Assembly (NCBI GenBank): GCA_001986395.2
Contig: MQVO02000003.1
Span: 1,054,001 to 1,118,000, forward strand
Origin: Irpex lacteus
Lineage: Eukaryota; Basidiomycota; Agaricomycetes; Polyporales; Irpicaceae
Direction of reading: 5' to 3'
Length of the DNA: 64,000 bases
This document shows positions 20,758-33,056 of the stretch, piece after piece. How positions within the stretch are numbered: position 1 is the stretch's first letter; the number at the start of each line of letters is the position of its first letter. The notes beneath the pieces were generated by a model, which was not told the origin of the DNA, searched no databases, and saw only the letters and a program-made list of their open reading frames with translations. Position numbers and translations under genes: made by a program.

Positions 20758-22751
20758 TCACTTGTCGGTGCGCGCGAAGCGTAAGTAACACGACCCGCTC
20801 GGCGGTTTGCAAGTGAGCGTATCGTTCCAGTTCGGTTGGGGCAGTGGATCTGGGGTGCGTCCTGTTCCATCAACCAGCCGGAACTCCAATGTAGACAGCA
20901 TCAGTGCCGTTATAACCTTCAGCTGCAGCTTGGCCAGGCGCTGACCCATGCAAATCGTTTTGCCTGCAAGTAAGTGATTAGCATCTAAGTTTGTGAACCC
21001 AACTCACACCGTACATACCACCACCCCAGCCGACATATTCGAATGGAAGAGTACGTTCCGGTCTATCGGGTTTAAATGCCCAGGGATCCGGGTACAACTC
21101 CGGGTTGAGGTGGATGTCTGCGAACGGATACACAACATATGCCCCGATGGAATGCGGGTACCGTTGAGGTAGGTCTCAGGACCCATGTTCCTACGCATGG
21201 CAGTGTGAGGCTGGGCCAGACGTAGCACCTCTCTGATTATCTTGTCCATGACGGGTGTATGGTTCTCCCAGGCTTCTAACGGTATCGTCGCGATTCTTTC
21301 TGCAATCGTGCTGTGGCAATCTGCTGACGAGTGTTCTGCCAGAAGGGTCTGTACCTCCTCCTCCGCTTTGCTTTTCCATTCGGGGTGTCCTGCGATGAGA
21401 GTCACCATCCAGGACGCTAGCGGAATTAGGCACGGTAAGAAAACTTTTGTAAGACATAAACCGTCCCGTCTTCCGACTCACCCGTTGTACCAGTCGATCT
21501 TGCGCCGGCCACGAGCAAACCCATGATAAACTGTGGGAATCGTCAGATCATGTAACGCATGGTTTCATGGCAAGAAAACTGAATTACCCCTACGATGACT
21601 AACTTGTCATCCCCATGGTCGAGGAGCATCTGCAGAGTGTCATCGCGTGATTCTCCGCTAGTCATCCTGGCTCTAATAGCTCCGTTAACGATATCATAGA
21701 CCTTCTTTGATGCGTATAATTTCGTCAGCATGCTGGGGCTCGGCAGCCAAGGAAACAGCACGCTGGCCGGAGTCGTGGACTTGTCAAGCGTATCGTACAA
21801 GTTCCTGAGACGCGCCACCACTGAAGGGTCATCGGCGATTTCGTGACAAGCCAGGCACCGTACTGTCGTTTGGAAGAGGACCTGCGAAAGGGAGGAACAA
21901 CGGACAACAAGAGATTAACATCTCTCAAGAACCACGCAAGTGGGGCATGTGAACCGGAGAAGCTACGTACCGCCGGTATGTGTGAGAAAGGATCTATGGA
22001 CCCTGATGCACCCCAAGAACGTAAGGTCTTGTCCGCATCGCCGACGATATATCGAATGACTGGGAACATGTGTAGGTGAGCATCTGGGCGTAATTGAACA
22101 TCTTTAATAAACCGCTCACAATTTGACAGACTATCGCTGTTCTGGGCTGCAGCGAGCCGCTTGTGTATAAGGGCGATACGCCGCGCCTGTAAGTCGGACG
22201 TGATGCCTGGCAACATGGGAATCTGTGTTCGCAGATATCCGCGATGCAGAGAGTCCACGAGTCATTTCAGTCAAATGCTATCACCTGGATAGAAGCCGGT
22301 TTGAACTTTGAAAAGAGACGTACGGCTCCAGAGAGGACCTTGAAGCCCTCGTTGATGTCAAGACCCTTGCACGCGAAGAAATCCCTCCTGGCCGGCTCCC
22401 CCGATACTGCAATGACGGTGTTCTGGTGGAGCGAGTATGAGCCGATGTAATAGTGCCGAAGGACGCGTAAGGATGAATCCGACTAACCTGCAACAGATTG
22501 AACTGGAAAACGGGTTGTCCTGTGACCTGAAAGCCGCTCCTGAGAAAATCGAAGCGGTTCTTGAAGAAGGGCCATATCGTCTCTATTCTCGTCAAAGGGA
22601 GAGTGGCGGCGACTTGACGCTCCTTATCCGGTCTTGCGAGCGTGTAGAGCAACAACAGGAGGGCGACGCCTGGGATAGCTATCGCGAGCTTGACCGCAGC
22701 GTGCTCGGGTGCCAATGACTGCACGAGGATCAGCAGACCGAGGGGGTTCAT
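20758..22751 (-). CDS. Cytochrome P450, class E group IV-like
   Basis: Membrane-anchored P450 of unassigned CYP family. The start at 22751 gives MNPLGLLILVQSLAPEH, then a strongly hydrophobic helix (AIAIPGVALLLLLYTLA) that would anchor it in the ER. Key motifs: I-helix AGARSTGTTASW, K-helix EVLR (ExxR) followed by AQPHTAMRRN, and the cysteine loop VGWGGGKTICMGQRLAKLQ. The I-helix lacks the acidic residue before the conserved Thr, and the cysteine loop starts with Trp instead of Phe; both are seen in the CYP51/CYP7/CYP8-type branch. About eight introns; roughly 540 residues. An upstream in-frame ATG at 22838 is possible but would put about 29 residues before the anchor. Substrate and pathway unknown. 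Confidence 0.85.
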
Positions 22752-25510
22752 GGTTTCGGAGCGGTTGGTCAAACTGCCAAAACAGCCGGAGGTATTTATA
22801 GCAGACACTTGAAAAGTGGAATCAGACAGAACCAACAACGAGATATGGCAGACATGAGACGTACGTAGACGGGTGCGATACAGGCGGGGCAGAGCGGAGA
22901 CTTGACAGCCAGTGCCGATGGGTGGCCAGGCAGATTAGTTGGGCAGTAAGTGAGCGCAATGGAGGCAGGAATGCATCGCAGCGCTTGGTATGGAGAGCGC
23001 AAGTAGTGGTGATTTAGGTTGTGGTGAGAGGACGGATGATGAACGTGGCGAGTGAATTGGGACCAGCTACTTCTCAGGGACCAATTGAACATTCTAGGCA
23101 GCGGGAGCAGTTTCCCGGATCCGGCAATCCTCCTTGAAGGGGTGAAGCATGATCATGCTCTACTTTAGCTTCCAGCTCTCACCTGAGCGCGAGCATTGAG
23201 CCACCCAACGAAGGCGGCCCCGGAGAACGTCAGAAAAGATGCAATATGGGAACACGATGTTGCGTTCACGTACAGCCTGACTTGCATTTTCATTTTCATT
23301 TCGGTCATGGCATAATGCGGGCCCTTCGGTGACTGCCAACAGCCCATGCACGCTATGTGCTGCTTCTGATGCTTATCGGGCGTCTGTACCACTGCGAACT
23401 GTGGCCATCTAAGACGCAGCCCGGGTTGGACCGCCTTGTCCTGCATTGTGTACTCTATCATCGGTCAGGAAATCTGGCTGCCGCAACCATGTCAACTTCC
23501 TCTTCGACAACATACGCACCATATAATATCGTGATGCACGCACCGTGTTCTGTTCACGTCCAAACTGCGCGGCCCGCGGTGACAATCTGCCATACAGATG
23601 AATCAGCGTAATTACGAAGACCACCTTCAAATCCCAGCTTCTGAAGTTCTGACGCTGCGTGTGGCCACAAACGCCTCTCCATGTTACACTCGGCCCCGTA
23701 GTTTAGCGTTGCATTTTGAAGCTTGAAGCTTGACGACTGATACCGGTTTAACGTTAGGTTTCGCCACTGTGGACGATCGAATGCAGGCATAGCGCGTCCG
23801 TAACATGGAGAAGGGAGCATCCTGCCTTTCCGAATAGCTTCTTCCAGAATTTCCTTGCCGCTGTGAGAACAAATGCTCACATCAGTCAGGAATCAGGACT
23901 GCAGATAGTGCATGCTTGTTTCTATGAGAAGGGCAAGTTGCCGGCGGTATGATATGTTGGGAAGATTGGGCTTTGTGCGTTGAAATGGTAACGATGACCC
24001 ACATGGCACTTGCATACGTGCCTACGATGCGTCCTGCCCAGCAACGGTCAACCACCGATTGCGAATGAGGAAGTACTGCTCCATGCATATGCAAGTCTTG
24101 CCTCCTGAGATATGCAACAACCGCATCCTCGTGACTGCGTCTTCTGTGCCACAAGAGTGATGCAAGATGAAAATAGGTCCACGCATGTCCCCGATTGGTT
24201 TAGGTCTAGGCAATTCCACATAGTTGATATATCGCTCCAGAATATCGTACTGAACGACGTATGTGCTCAGGCCTGACGAGTTCACGCGCCTCCGCTGTGC
24301 CCGTCCAGCGTCCTAGGAGACATACAGTACAAACTGCATGCTTCTATCTTTCCAAATCTATAGACGATGTGGCGCTGCAAGCTTCAACATATCGTGGGAG
24401 AAGACGCAGCGAGTGCAGGAAGCCAACTGACCATTTGCTCTCGCGTACGAACAGCTTCGGCACCGTCGGATCCAGAGTTCGCATCTTAGCACTAGAAAGA
24501 AGACTGCAAGTTAGCACACAGGATGCGTATCTTACCCCTTCCAGTTGCGTTCAGTTGTATCACGGCACAACTGTCATGTGAGGGCGATGCTGTTGTGTCG
24601 GTAGCGACGGCTGGACACAGGCAGGGAATCAGCATAGCTGAACGTCATCGGAACTCTTTGCTCACCTGTCTCAAGGCCTGCGGGAGAACTCGGATTGCAA
24701 TTTACTGGCTGTGGTCAGCCCAGTTGGCAGTGGCTATCTATGGCGCAGTGACTCGCATGCACCGTAGTTGCGTGCACCTGATGCGACTGTCTCGGTCGAA
24801 CTCAGTCACAGCAGCTGCGAGCGATGGAGTCTATTGTAATGAACTTCGATTTGAACTGAACCCTGTTATAGTACCTATTAGTGTTGAAGATCAACAAACC
24901 TTCACCACACCTGCAAGCTCTCCTATTACTAATGCACAAGAGTCCCGGTGTCAGGCTGCTCTCACATGGGTACAAGAGCGCGTACATATGTAGAAGGAAG
25001 ATCTCAGCGATAAAACTGGTAGTGAACACTATGGAACTCACGCCCCTGAGATCCAATACTTCTGTTCAACTGCGAGCGCTGATACGTCTCCTGACGACTC
25101 AGTAATATGAGGCCGAGCTAAGTTTTTGCCATATCAAGGTCAACTACGCTGCCGGTAGAGCAAGTGGATGTAAAACAGGGGCCACGAATTCGAAGATCGA
25201 CGAGCGGCGTTTGTTCCTGAACATACCAGATTAGTTTCGTCCAGAAACGCGTGGAGTGAAATTCGAGCGAAATGGATATGAGCATGAAGAAAACATTGGA
25301 TAATGCGGAAGCGAGAGAGCAATGTCTGTGATGGTGATAGGGGCATGAGGATGCTAGTATGTACAGAAGAATGCAGAGCGCGTGAGCATAGCAGAGTTCA
25401 TGTATGGGTGCAGTGCTTGGAAATGGAGGGTATAGGAGGACGACAATTGGATGGTAGATGGAGTCTATGAGATAATGCAAGAAGCAAGGAGCAAGCAAGA
25501 GTAGAACTCT
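22752..25510. other. 2.7 kb gene-poor region
   Basis: No gene with recognisable family marks. It must hold the promoter of the P450 on its left and the 3' end of the KEN-box gene on its right. The best coding candidate is on the minus strand between about 24484 and 23554 (listed separately). No transposon ends, long repeats or tRNA were seen. Confidence 0.4.
23554..24484 (-). CDS. Doubtful multi-exon open reading frame, unrecognised
   Basis: Tentative. A minus-strand ATG at 24484 opens MRTLDPTVPKLFVRES. A plausible intron with a GTTGAA donor joins it to a frame containing VNSSGLSTYVVQYDILERYI and GPIFILHHSC. About 150 bases further on, after an acceptor near 23870, lies another open frame (SGKEILEEAIRKGRM ... 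LGFEGGLRNYADSS) that stops at 23554. The join between the second and third blocks is not resolved. I recognise no domain. It could be an orphan gene, a decayed gene or chance. Confidence 0.18.
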
Positions 25511-26468
25511 TTAGAGAGTGCGGAAGGTGATAGCATCGGAAAGGGGGTCGAAGTCGTAGTCTGAAAACCGGTCGACGCTGGAGGCCCGCGAGTTTTTATA
25601 GCGCTTGGACGTAGGAGATGGCGTGGCGAACGTGAAGACAGAGTAGAGACGTTTTCGCTCCGGAGTCGAAAATATTCCGATCGTTAGTTTAGTAGGAGTC
25701 TTCGTCACGGGTGGTTCGGAAACAGCAGTCGTGTCCTCTGCCTTCGTTTCTGAAGCCTGGACATCATCCTATAAGCAACGATGTTATTGCGTAATACATA
25801 AAATGAGCACAACAAATTCATACTTCGGGCTGGGACACCTCGGCATTTTTGCTAGCCTTCGCCGGCTTCTCTTCCAGGGATAAGCTCGGCTCGGGCGCTG
25901 TCGAGACGTCGGCGGAAGGAGGCGCAGTTAATTCATAGTCCGTCGCGGCCGCGGCCGCCTCAGCGTTCTTCGGTTGAGCCTGCAAACCGCTCTCTGCATT
26001 TCCCTCTTCCGTCGCTACCTCCTCCTCTACCTTCGGCAGTTCAGTGACTTTACGAATTCGGTTCGCCGGCTTCGGTTTATGTTTACGAGACGCAGTCGAC
26101 GTCGATGCAGGTTTCTTCTTCTTGACTTCTACATTCTCTCCAAGTGGACGATTCTTGTCCGTCACTGAAAGCTTGCGCTTTCTGGGGATGGGATGCGGTT
26201 CGGAAAGTGACTTGCTGGGGGCTTTGAGCACTTTGGTGGTGAGTACGGCGCCGCCTTTGCGCTTCAGGGCGGCCTCGTCGCCGCTCGAGCGACGGGCAGT
26301 GGTTGGGAGAAGATTTTCCTTGTCTTTGGCAGTGGTAACTGCGAGTGCGGTGGTAGTTGAGATCGAAGGCGTTTGCTGATCGACGGAGGCTTTAATCTTT
26401 ACAGGAGAAGGCTCGGATGGCTCGTCCTTGAATATAACAAACGTGGCTCTTGTAGCGACGGTGGGCAT
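25511..26468 (-). CDS. Disordered basic protein with KEN box and ABBA-like motif
   Basis: Unrecognised protein of 300 residues; exons 25824-26468 and 25511-25768. It is low in hydrophobic residues and mostly disordered. Residues 10-15 read FVIFKD, an exact fit to the ABBA consensus F-x-[ILV]-[FHY]-x-[DE]. Residues 50-52 are KEN, followed by LLP, as in KEN degrons. The middle is strongly basic (PRKRKLSV, KKKKPAS), and the last part is acidic, with an RxxL (RKRL) followed by YSVFTFATPSPTSK and a C-terminus rich in Asp. KEN, ABBA and D-box motifs are bound by Cdc20/Cdh1 of the anaphase-promoting complex. The layout recalls securins, which are poorly conserved in fungi, but this is inference only. 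It is divergent from the Aly/REF gene. Confidence 0.75.
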
Positions 26469-26981
26469 AGTTTGACTTCACAGAAATGAAGGTTCTGTAG
26501 ATATGATGTTAAAGAGAGGTTAGTAAATCTAAAATGGCCAAAATGAATAGAGCTTGAGGAATCTTGTTTCTGCGAGATTGTGGTTGAAACGCCTCCAGAC
26601 GCTCAAAGTCTCCTAAATGAACCGTGACATCGTGACTAGCGCGTAACGCGCGTAAGCATGATGAAGAATCATGTGACCGTGTCACGGTGCAGATTCTGAA
26701 GAAGAAGGGTGGACTTCTGGTGAATACAAAAGGGATTCAACACGGTAACAAATGGGCCAGTTGCAGTATAGACAAAGTTTAAACAAGTCTCATGAAGAGC
26801 GGAGTATGGAATTCTATCTTACCTGAAGTCTAGGTCGAATTTGAAAGCCCGACAGAGTCCGATGCGCAATACGCCGCGACTGCCACTTGCAGGTGCCGCG
26901 CTGTCCACTGCGCCAAGCTGCTTCTTGTTGCACGTCCACCACCTCCGCTTGCTTTGTCAAACCTACTGTTTTATCGTGAAA
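26469..26981. promoter_or_regulatory. Divergent promoter, KEN-box gene / Aly/REF gene
   Basis: 513 bases between divergent starts holding both promoters. No element is clear enough to name. Confidence 0.4.
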
Positions 26982-28016
26982 ATGTCTACTGGAAGATTCG
27001 ACAAGTCTAAGAAGCCATATAGCGTCAGTAAATCCCCATACATCATCAACTTGTACTTACTCCTTTCGCGACAATTAGCGACCGAATCGCCCAAGGCGGT
27101 CAGAAGGGGACTGGGTACACGACAAAGCACCAGGTAGCAACATTGCGAAGACACCACGTGTCCAAGCCGACACCCCAAACGTGGCTAAGGGCAACTCCAA
27201 CCTGCTCGTCTCAAACTTGCACTACGAGATAACACCGAAGGACCTGACGGTGCGTCTAATTGGCCTCTCTGCCGGCTCTATCCAGTGACACGGTAGCATA
27301 CCCAACAGCAAATATTTGGTCAAGTTGGCACTCTCATCAGAGAGCCTTTAATTAGGGTACGATAATCAGAATGCACCCCATCAGCCTGAAACCAACCGAT
27401 GCCGACCTCCTTTCGATCGTGTCTTTCTTGCAATCAAGTATGACCGTAGTGGTCGTTCCTCAGGCGTCGCGGTCATCTTTTTCGAGACAGCAGCAGATGC
27501 AAAGAAGGCTCTAGAGCAATACGACCAGAAGCTTTGCAGAGGTGAGTCCCTAGCCCTTTCTTAGTACTTGCCGCATCTTTGCTCACGTTAGCTATGAAAA
27601 GGTCAACCGATGACGATTACTTTTGACCATGGCCCGCCTGTTAGGCAGGCGCGTCGTGTCACGAGCGCACCCTCACTTATCAACAGGATCCAGAAGCCGC
27701 CCTTGGCTGAACGCCTCGGTACGGCTGATACGAAGCCTGCTGTCGCGCCAGCACGGTAAGTAGACTTGCATCCGCCTCAGTTCCGTGTATTGATTCCCTG
27801 TTCAGATCCAATGGGACTGGTCCGATACGCAACAAGGGGCGTGGGGCACCGCGCGCCCCGAGAGAACCCAAGAAAGCCCGGAACACACCCAAGACGGCTG
27901 AAGATCTCGACAAGGAATTGGATGCATTCATGAAGGATGACTCAAAGCCAGCTATTCTGCCGGCTGCGCAGTCCGCACCTGCAGTGCAGACCGAGGATGT
28001 TGAGATGGCTGCTTAA
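26982..28016 (+). CDS. Aly/REF-type mRNA export adaptor (THO complex subunit 4)
   Basis: RNA-binding adaptor that links spliced mRNA to the export receptor through UAP56/Sub2. The ATG at 26982 gives MSTGRFDKSKKPYS; an intron then leads to an Arg-rich stretch (RPNRPRRSEGDW) and one RRM. RRM marks seen: NLLVSNLHYEIT (RNP2), FGQVGTL, YDRSGRSSGVAVIFFE (RNP1-like) and ADAKKALEQYD. The C-terminal half has a Gly/Arg/Pro-rich segment and ends in EDLDKELDAFMKDD, the UAP56-binding motif that is diagnostic for this family. About five introns. The N-terminal copy of the UAP56-binding motif is reduced here to FDKS. Nuclear location expected. Confidence 0.88.
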
Positions 28017-28290
28017 TTTTATCTTTCCCCTCTCTATTTGATTCGATTCTTCAGATTGTATTATATTCACGTCTACGTTCGCTTTCCACCAGCCATACAT
28101 ATGCTGCTTTATATCATCATTCAATTTGCAACATTCGCTATACGCTTGTTCACGTCAACACGCATTGGAACATGACAAGGAATAGCAACGGCTACAAACA
28201 CGGTAATGGTACAATTTTATCTTGGATACATGGTTGCCAGCAAGCGGCATTCTTTTGGATTCTATTCCTATTGGCTATCAGGAGCACATC
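28017..28290. other. Convergent intergenic region
   Basis: 274 bases with the 3' ends of the Aly/REF and LYS2 genes; AT-rich, with likely polyadenylation signals on both strands. Confidence 0.5.
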
Positions 28291-31200
28291 CTACGCACCG
28301 CTCCTTCCGACAGCTTTTGTGCCCACAGCATTGTCAAGCTTAGGCAGCGCCTTCGTAGCCTCCCCATTAGGACGGGGCAGGAACTCTACGTCCACCAACC
28401 ATGAGAGATACTTGCCCATAAGCTCTTCGTCCACAGTGCGGTTCGTCTCCTTCATATGAGGAGCCAACAACGCCCTCATATTGGCATCGCTAAGTTCAGG
28501 TGCCTTCGTACTCGTAGGCAGGTCGTCCAGGACGTAATGCAACAACGGGAAAAGCGCGTTGTCTTGAGCTTCCATGACATGCCGCTCGAGCTTTGTCCTC
28601 CAGAGAAGGTAGTCGCACCGTTCGGTTTTGTAGCCGTAGGTGGATAGAGCGGAGAGGAAGTCGTTGAATGTTGGGCGAGGGAATGCGGCGACGTGGAGCA
28701 CGCTCTGGTGGTCGCGAGGAGCAGGCAGGGGTGCTACTGCTGCGAGTGCGGTCGAACGAGCGACGTGGTCTACGGGGACCATGTTGATGGTGTTGTTGAT
28801 ATCAGGAACGAGACCGAGCTGAATGCAACCCTTGACCATTCGCCAGACAAAGTCATCTGTGTTCGTGACTAGAGGAGGGTTTTGTCAGTTGTAAACTCAA
28901 GTCAGGGCCTCAGAACACTTACCAGCGGAGCGGGAGTCGCCAACTACGTAACCGGGACGGACAATATGTCCATTAAGACCTCTTCGGCCAGCTTCGAACA
29001 GCAGCTTCTCAGAGACCCACTTGCTCTGTCCGTACCCGGTCTTCAGATGGTTTCTAGCACCCTCCAGGTCGTCATCCTCCGGTACACCAGCAAGCTCAGT
29101 GCTAGCAAGAGAATCGGATAGTTGAACATAGTGCTCAGTATCGATGGCAGAGGTGGATGATACGAAAACGAAGAGCTTCGGCTTCGCAGTTGCCGCGAGC
29201 TCGATGCCAATGAGTGTACCGAGCACGTTTGCGGGGCGAAGCTTCTCGTAAGGGTAAACCCAATGTACCTGAAGAGAATTATCAGCTGCCTTGTCATCTG
29301 TTGCGGAGCGAGTGTCTTACCAGCGCGCCATTGTGTACAATCGCGTCAGCCTCTTCAGCGATACGCTGCCATGTCGCCTCATCAAGACCGAAACGCTCTT
29401 GATCCAGGTCACCCTTGACTACTTCCACCCTAGATGTCTCTACCCACTTCTCATTCCATACACCACGTCCAGAGGCCGAGTCACGCAGACGCGACAGAGC
29501 CCTCGCGTCGTCTGATGCACGGACGAGACAGATCACCTTTGCGACCCTTTCTTCTCGTTCTAACAGGTCGCGTAAGATGAAAGCACCGAGGAAACCAGTG
29601 GCGCCAGTCAAGAAGACGGTGAGAGGACGTGTCGAATAGTCAGACGGAATTCCAGCGTACGTAGGCCGCAGCTTGCTTAACAGCGCTTCGTAATCTTGAC
29701 CGTACTCGACATGTCGTCCGATATCTGTCTTGGCTGCAGTAGTGGGCGATGGCGCATCCTCTCCCGACTTGTATGAAAAGCCAAGGTCTGTGTTGCGTAG
29801 CTCGTCAACTGCAGTGGACAGACCCTTGATCGTGGGTTTGTCGAAGACCAAACCAAGAGGCGCCTCAACAACAAACGACTTCCGTATCTCGAAGATCAGA
29901 CGAGTGGCCAGAATGGAATGACCGCCCAAATCGAAGAAGTTGTCGTCCAGAGGTATAGGGGAGGGTGCATTCGGCAAGATACGGGCCCATATACTTCTCA
30001 TGGCTTCCTCGGTGGTAGACACTGCGCCTTCCTGACGAGTTTCGGTCACGGCGAGCTGAGCTGTGTCAGGGAAGGGAAGAGCAGGCTTGTCAACCTTTCC
30101 ATTCGGGTTTAGTGGCATACGCTTCAACGGAACGAACACTGATGAAACATTCAGTAGATGATATGACTGAGAACAAGGAATACACACGTGAGGGTATGCT
30201 ATGACCTGGAAGCTTGGTCTTGAGATACTCCCGGATATTCTTGATTAACCGCCTGTACTTCCTCATACCGGCGACGACGTTCTTGTCGTCGTCGCCAATG
30301 TCGCTCGCGTACTCGTCGAGGGATGGCCCACTGACAGGTACGAAGTAGCTAACAAGTATCTTCTCCTCGTCTTTATCCCTACGCACCAAGGTAACGTTCT
30401 CGCGTATGAGGGGGTGTTGGCTGAGATGTGTGTCGATTTCGCCGAGCTCGATACGGAAGCCACGAATCTTGACCTGGTCATCTGCGCGGCCGGTGCACTC
30501 TACGATGCCGTTCGGGAGATAGCGCCCCAAGTCACCAGAGCGGTACATCCGATCCCTTATCCCCTTCCAGAATTGTGCCTCGGGCCCCGGCTCGCCTTGC
30601 AAAGGGTGTGCAATGGTGTCTCGTGGTGCCGCAGTGTTAGCGGAGAACCAGTTCGTGACAAACTTCTCAGCGGTAGCGTTTTCGTCGAGATATCCTTCTG
30701 CCAGACCGCCTGAACGGACGTAGATCTCTCCAACTTCGCCAACCGCACAGGGGATCGTCTTGTCGTTTCTGTTAACCACGAGGAGCTGAACGTCAATCAT
30801 ACCCTCGCCAGCAGGCATGACATCCTTTTGCGTCGCGAGGAAAGTAGGATCTTCCGAAACGCTCGGTATGAGGAAATAAGACACGGCGCGCTGCGTCTCC
30901 GTCGTCCCATACATGTTGACGATACGGACGTTGGCAGCAAGCGATTGCAATCGGAGACAGTCTCGCTTGGTGAGGATGTCTCCAACGAAGAAAGCATTCC
31001 GCAAAGAAGGAATCTGACGCGTCGCTTGCGCGGAGAGAAGCTGACCCATGGCGGGTGTCAAATGTGTGACGGTAACCTCGTTCTCAGCCATCCATTCAGC
31101 CAGGCGTCCAGGGGTGCCAATATCGTCGGCGGTGGGTACATATAGCTGAGCGCCGAAGAAGAGTGGGGTGAACACTAGGAAGCTACAGGTTAATAATAGT

Positions 31201-32771
31201 ACTTTGCTGGATAGTCAGCTGGACGTACTGTCTCGTTGTATAGGGTCGTGGGCGATGCCACTCAGCATGGTGAACTTGGAGTGCTCACCAAGCCCAAAGC
31301 GTTCGCCCATCCAAGGGAAGAAGTGAGTCAAACTGTAGTGTCGGCCCTTGACACCCTTGGGAATACCCGTGCTTCCACTCGTAAACGACAACGTCCCAAC
31401 GCTGTCTGGGCCGAGAGGGATGTTCGGATCCTCATCAGCAAGAGAGCGTTGGGGTGCTAAGACATCCGTGTTGTCAGACGTTGATGACCCTCCCACTAGC
31501 TGGCCATCTGGGAGCAGTTCCAGCGCGGGCACCTCCACGCGAATCTGTACCTCGTTGGTGATGAAGTCACGGACAGTAGGACCAATCTTTCCAGCTCCCT
31601 TGAGGACTACCAATGCACGCGGCCGCGCGACTCCAAGATAGATTGTTTGACGATTCGGTGGATAGGCGGGGTCTATGACGGAGAATGTCGCGCCTGCCTT
31701 GAGTACGGCCATGACAGCAACCACGAGCTCTACACTTCGATATGCGTATACCATAACGACTTCCTCCCTCTGTACACCACCTTGTATGAGATGATGCGCC
31801 AAGGTATTGGCGGCACGGCGAATGCTGTCATACGTAAATACGCGCTTTCCTTGAGGTAACGAAGGGTCAGTCCAGGGCAATGACTGGACAACGCATGGTC
31901 GGTCTGGCCACTGGCGTGCATTGCGGGAAAATATGTCAGGGATAGCTCCCTTCCAGTCGCACCAGTTCAGGTCTGCGGTGGGACTCGGCAATTTGGCGCG
32001 TTGAGCAGGCGTGAGGAGGGGGACTGAACCGACGGCTTGCAGTGGATTCGTGCCAATCTTTCTGAGGAATATGGAAAGTTGGTCAACGATATATGATATA
32101 CGTACAGACGTGAAGAGGAGGGAGTTGTAGAGGATACGGAGAGAGATGTGGGGGGTAAGAGCAGCACGACTTGACTCCTGCTGTCGCGTGATGAATACAG
32201 TGATGTCCGAGGTAAGACTTGTCGTCCTCAGGAAGTTGTCCATCGGAGCATCCGTTTCATCGAAGAAGCGGACGCGAAATAGAGGTCGATTTGCTTCGAC
32301 GGAATCGGAGGCTTTGTCCTTGCCAAGGGCGCGAACAATACTTTCGTATGGGACAGCATCTTCCTCGGCCTCCTGCTCAACCTGTTGTACCTTGCGTACT
32401 ACAGCCCAGAAGGGATCATTTGGATCGACAGGTACACGGAGGACTAGCGGATCGCGTGCGGATGCTGAAGACGAGCCTATCAAAAGATCTGTTTCGCCTG
32501 TAAACCGATGCAAGAGAACACAGAACGCAGCCAGCAGCAGTTGGAATGCGGAAGGAGTCTTCGTAGCGCTTTCCTCTTCTTCCTCTTCTCCATCTTCATT
32601 GTACAGTGCGAGCTTGAGGAGACTGAGACATGTCTGCTCTGAAAGATCTGCGGTCAGTGCAGCCTCGACGAGCCGGTTGCTTCCAAGTTGGCGTGGGTAG
32701 TCAGTGGGCAGAGATATCTCTGGCAGGTTTTGTAGTCGAGCGACGACACGCTGAAGGCGTGCGTCGGTCAT
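28291..32771 (-). CDS. lys2: L-2-aminoadipate reductase (LYS2)
   Basis: Large multidomain enzyme of fungal lysine synthesis; reduces 2-aminoadipate to its semialdehyde with ATP and NADPH. The start at 32771 gives [17 protein letters not shown]. Order of domains: N-terminal condensation-like region; adenylation domain with [14 protein letters not shown] (A3), NMYGTTETQ (A5), [13 protein letters not shown] (A7) and [15 protein letters not shown] (A8); carrier domain with [12 protein letters not shown], whose Ser takes phosphopantetheine; and an NAD(P)-binding reductase domain with [18 protein letters not shown] and [11 protein letters not shown] (YxxxK). The stop is at 28291. The product is about 1,430 residues, normal for Lys2/LysA. 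About five introns, one at about 31176-31228. The carrier Ser implies dependence on a LYS5-type phosphopantetheinyl transferase. Confidence 0.96.
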
Positions 32772-33056
32772 TGTTCTCGAGGCAAGGGTGGCTGAGGCGA
32801 AGTTGGAACATTTCGGATTGAGGAAAGCAGGACTATGTCCATGACTCGTTTATGGGCGCTCGATTAAATTCTGCTTTCTTCGGCGATCCGCGGAGTCTAT
32901 CAGTAGTCTATCGGACCCTTAGCAGTGGCAGAAAATCGGAATCCTTCACAAAGTAGTATATTGTCCAGAATAAAAGCTATCTGTATAGGTACCAAGAATA
33001 TACGTATGTATACTGGCTCGTATAGTGTCTATGTGTCCAGGTTCATGCCATCTTGC
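32772..33056. promoter_or_regulatory. LYS2 promoter and 3' end of the CYP505 gene
   Basis: 285 bases in tandem minus orientation. It must hold the LYS2 promoter and the terminator of the upstream fusion gene. No Gcn4-type TGACTCA site is visible in it. Confidence 0.4.

Noticed and set aside
23700..23740. Short direct repeat aagcttgaagcttga
   Set aside because: Only about two units of a few bases; not an array or transposon end.
24523..24993. 156-codon plus-strand open frame in the gene-poor region
   Set aside because: Amino-acid make-up (many Cys, His, Arg, Ser) looks like non-coding translation, and no family is recognised.
25974..26379. Plus-strand open frames opposite the KEN-box gene
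   Set aside because: Shadows of the biased codon use in the minus-strand gene.
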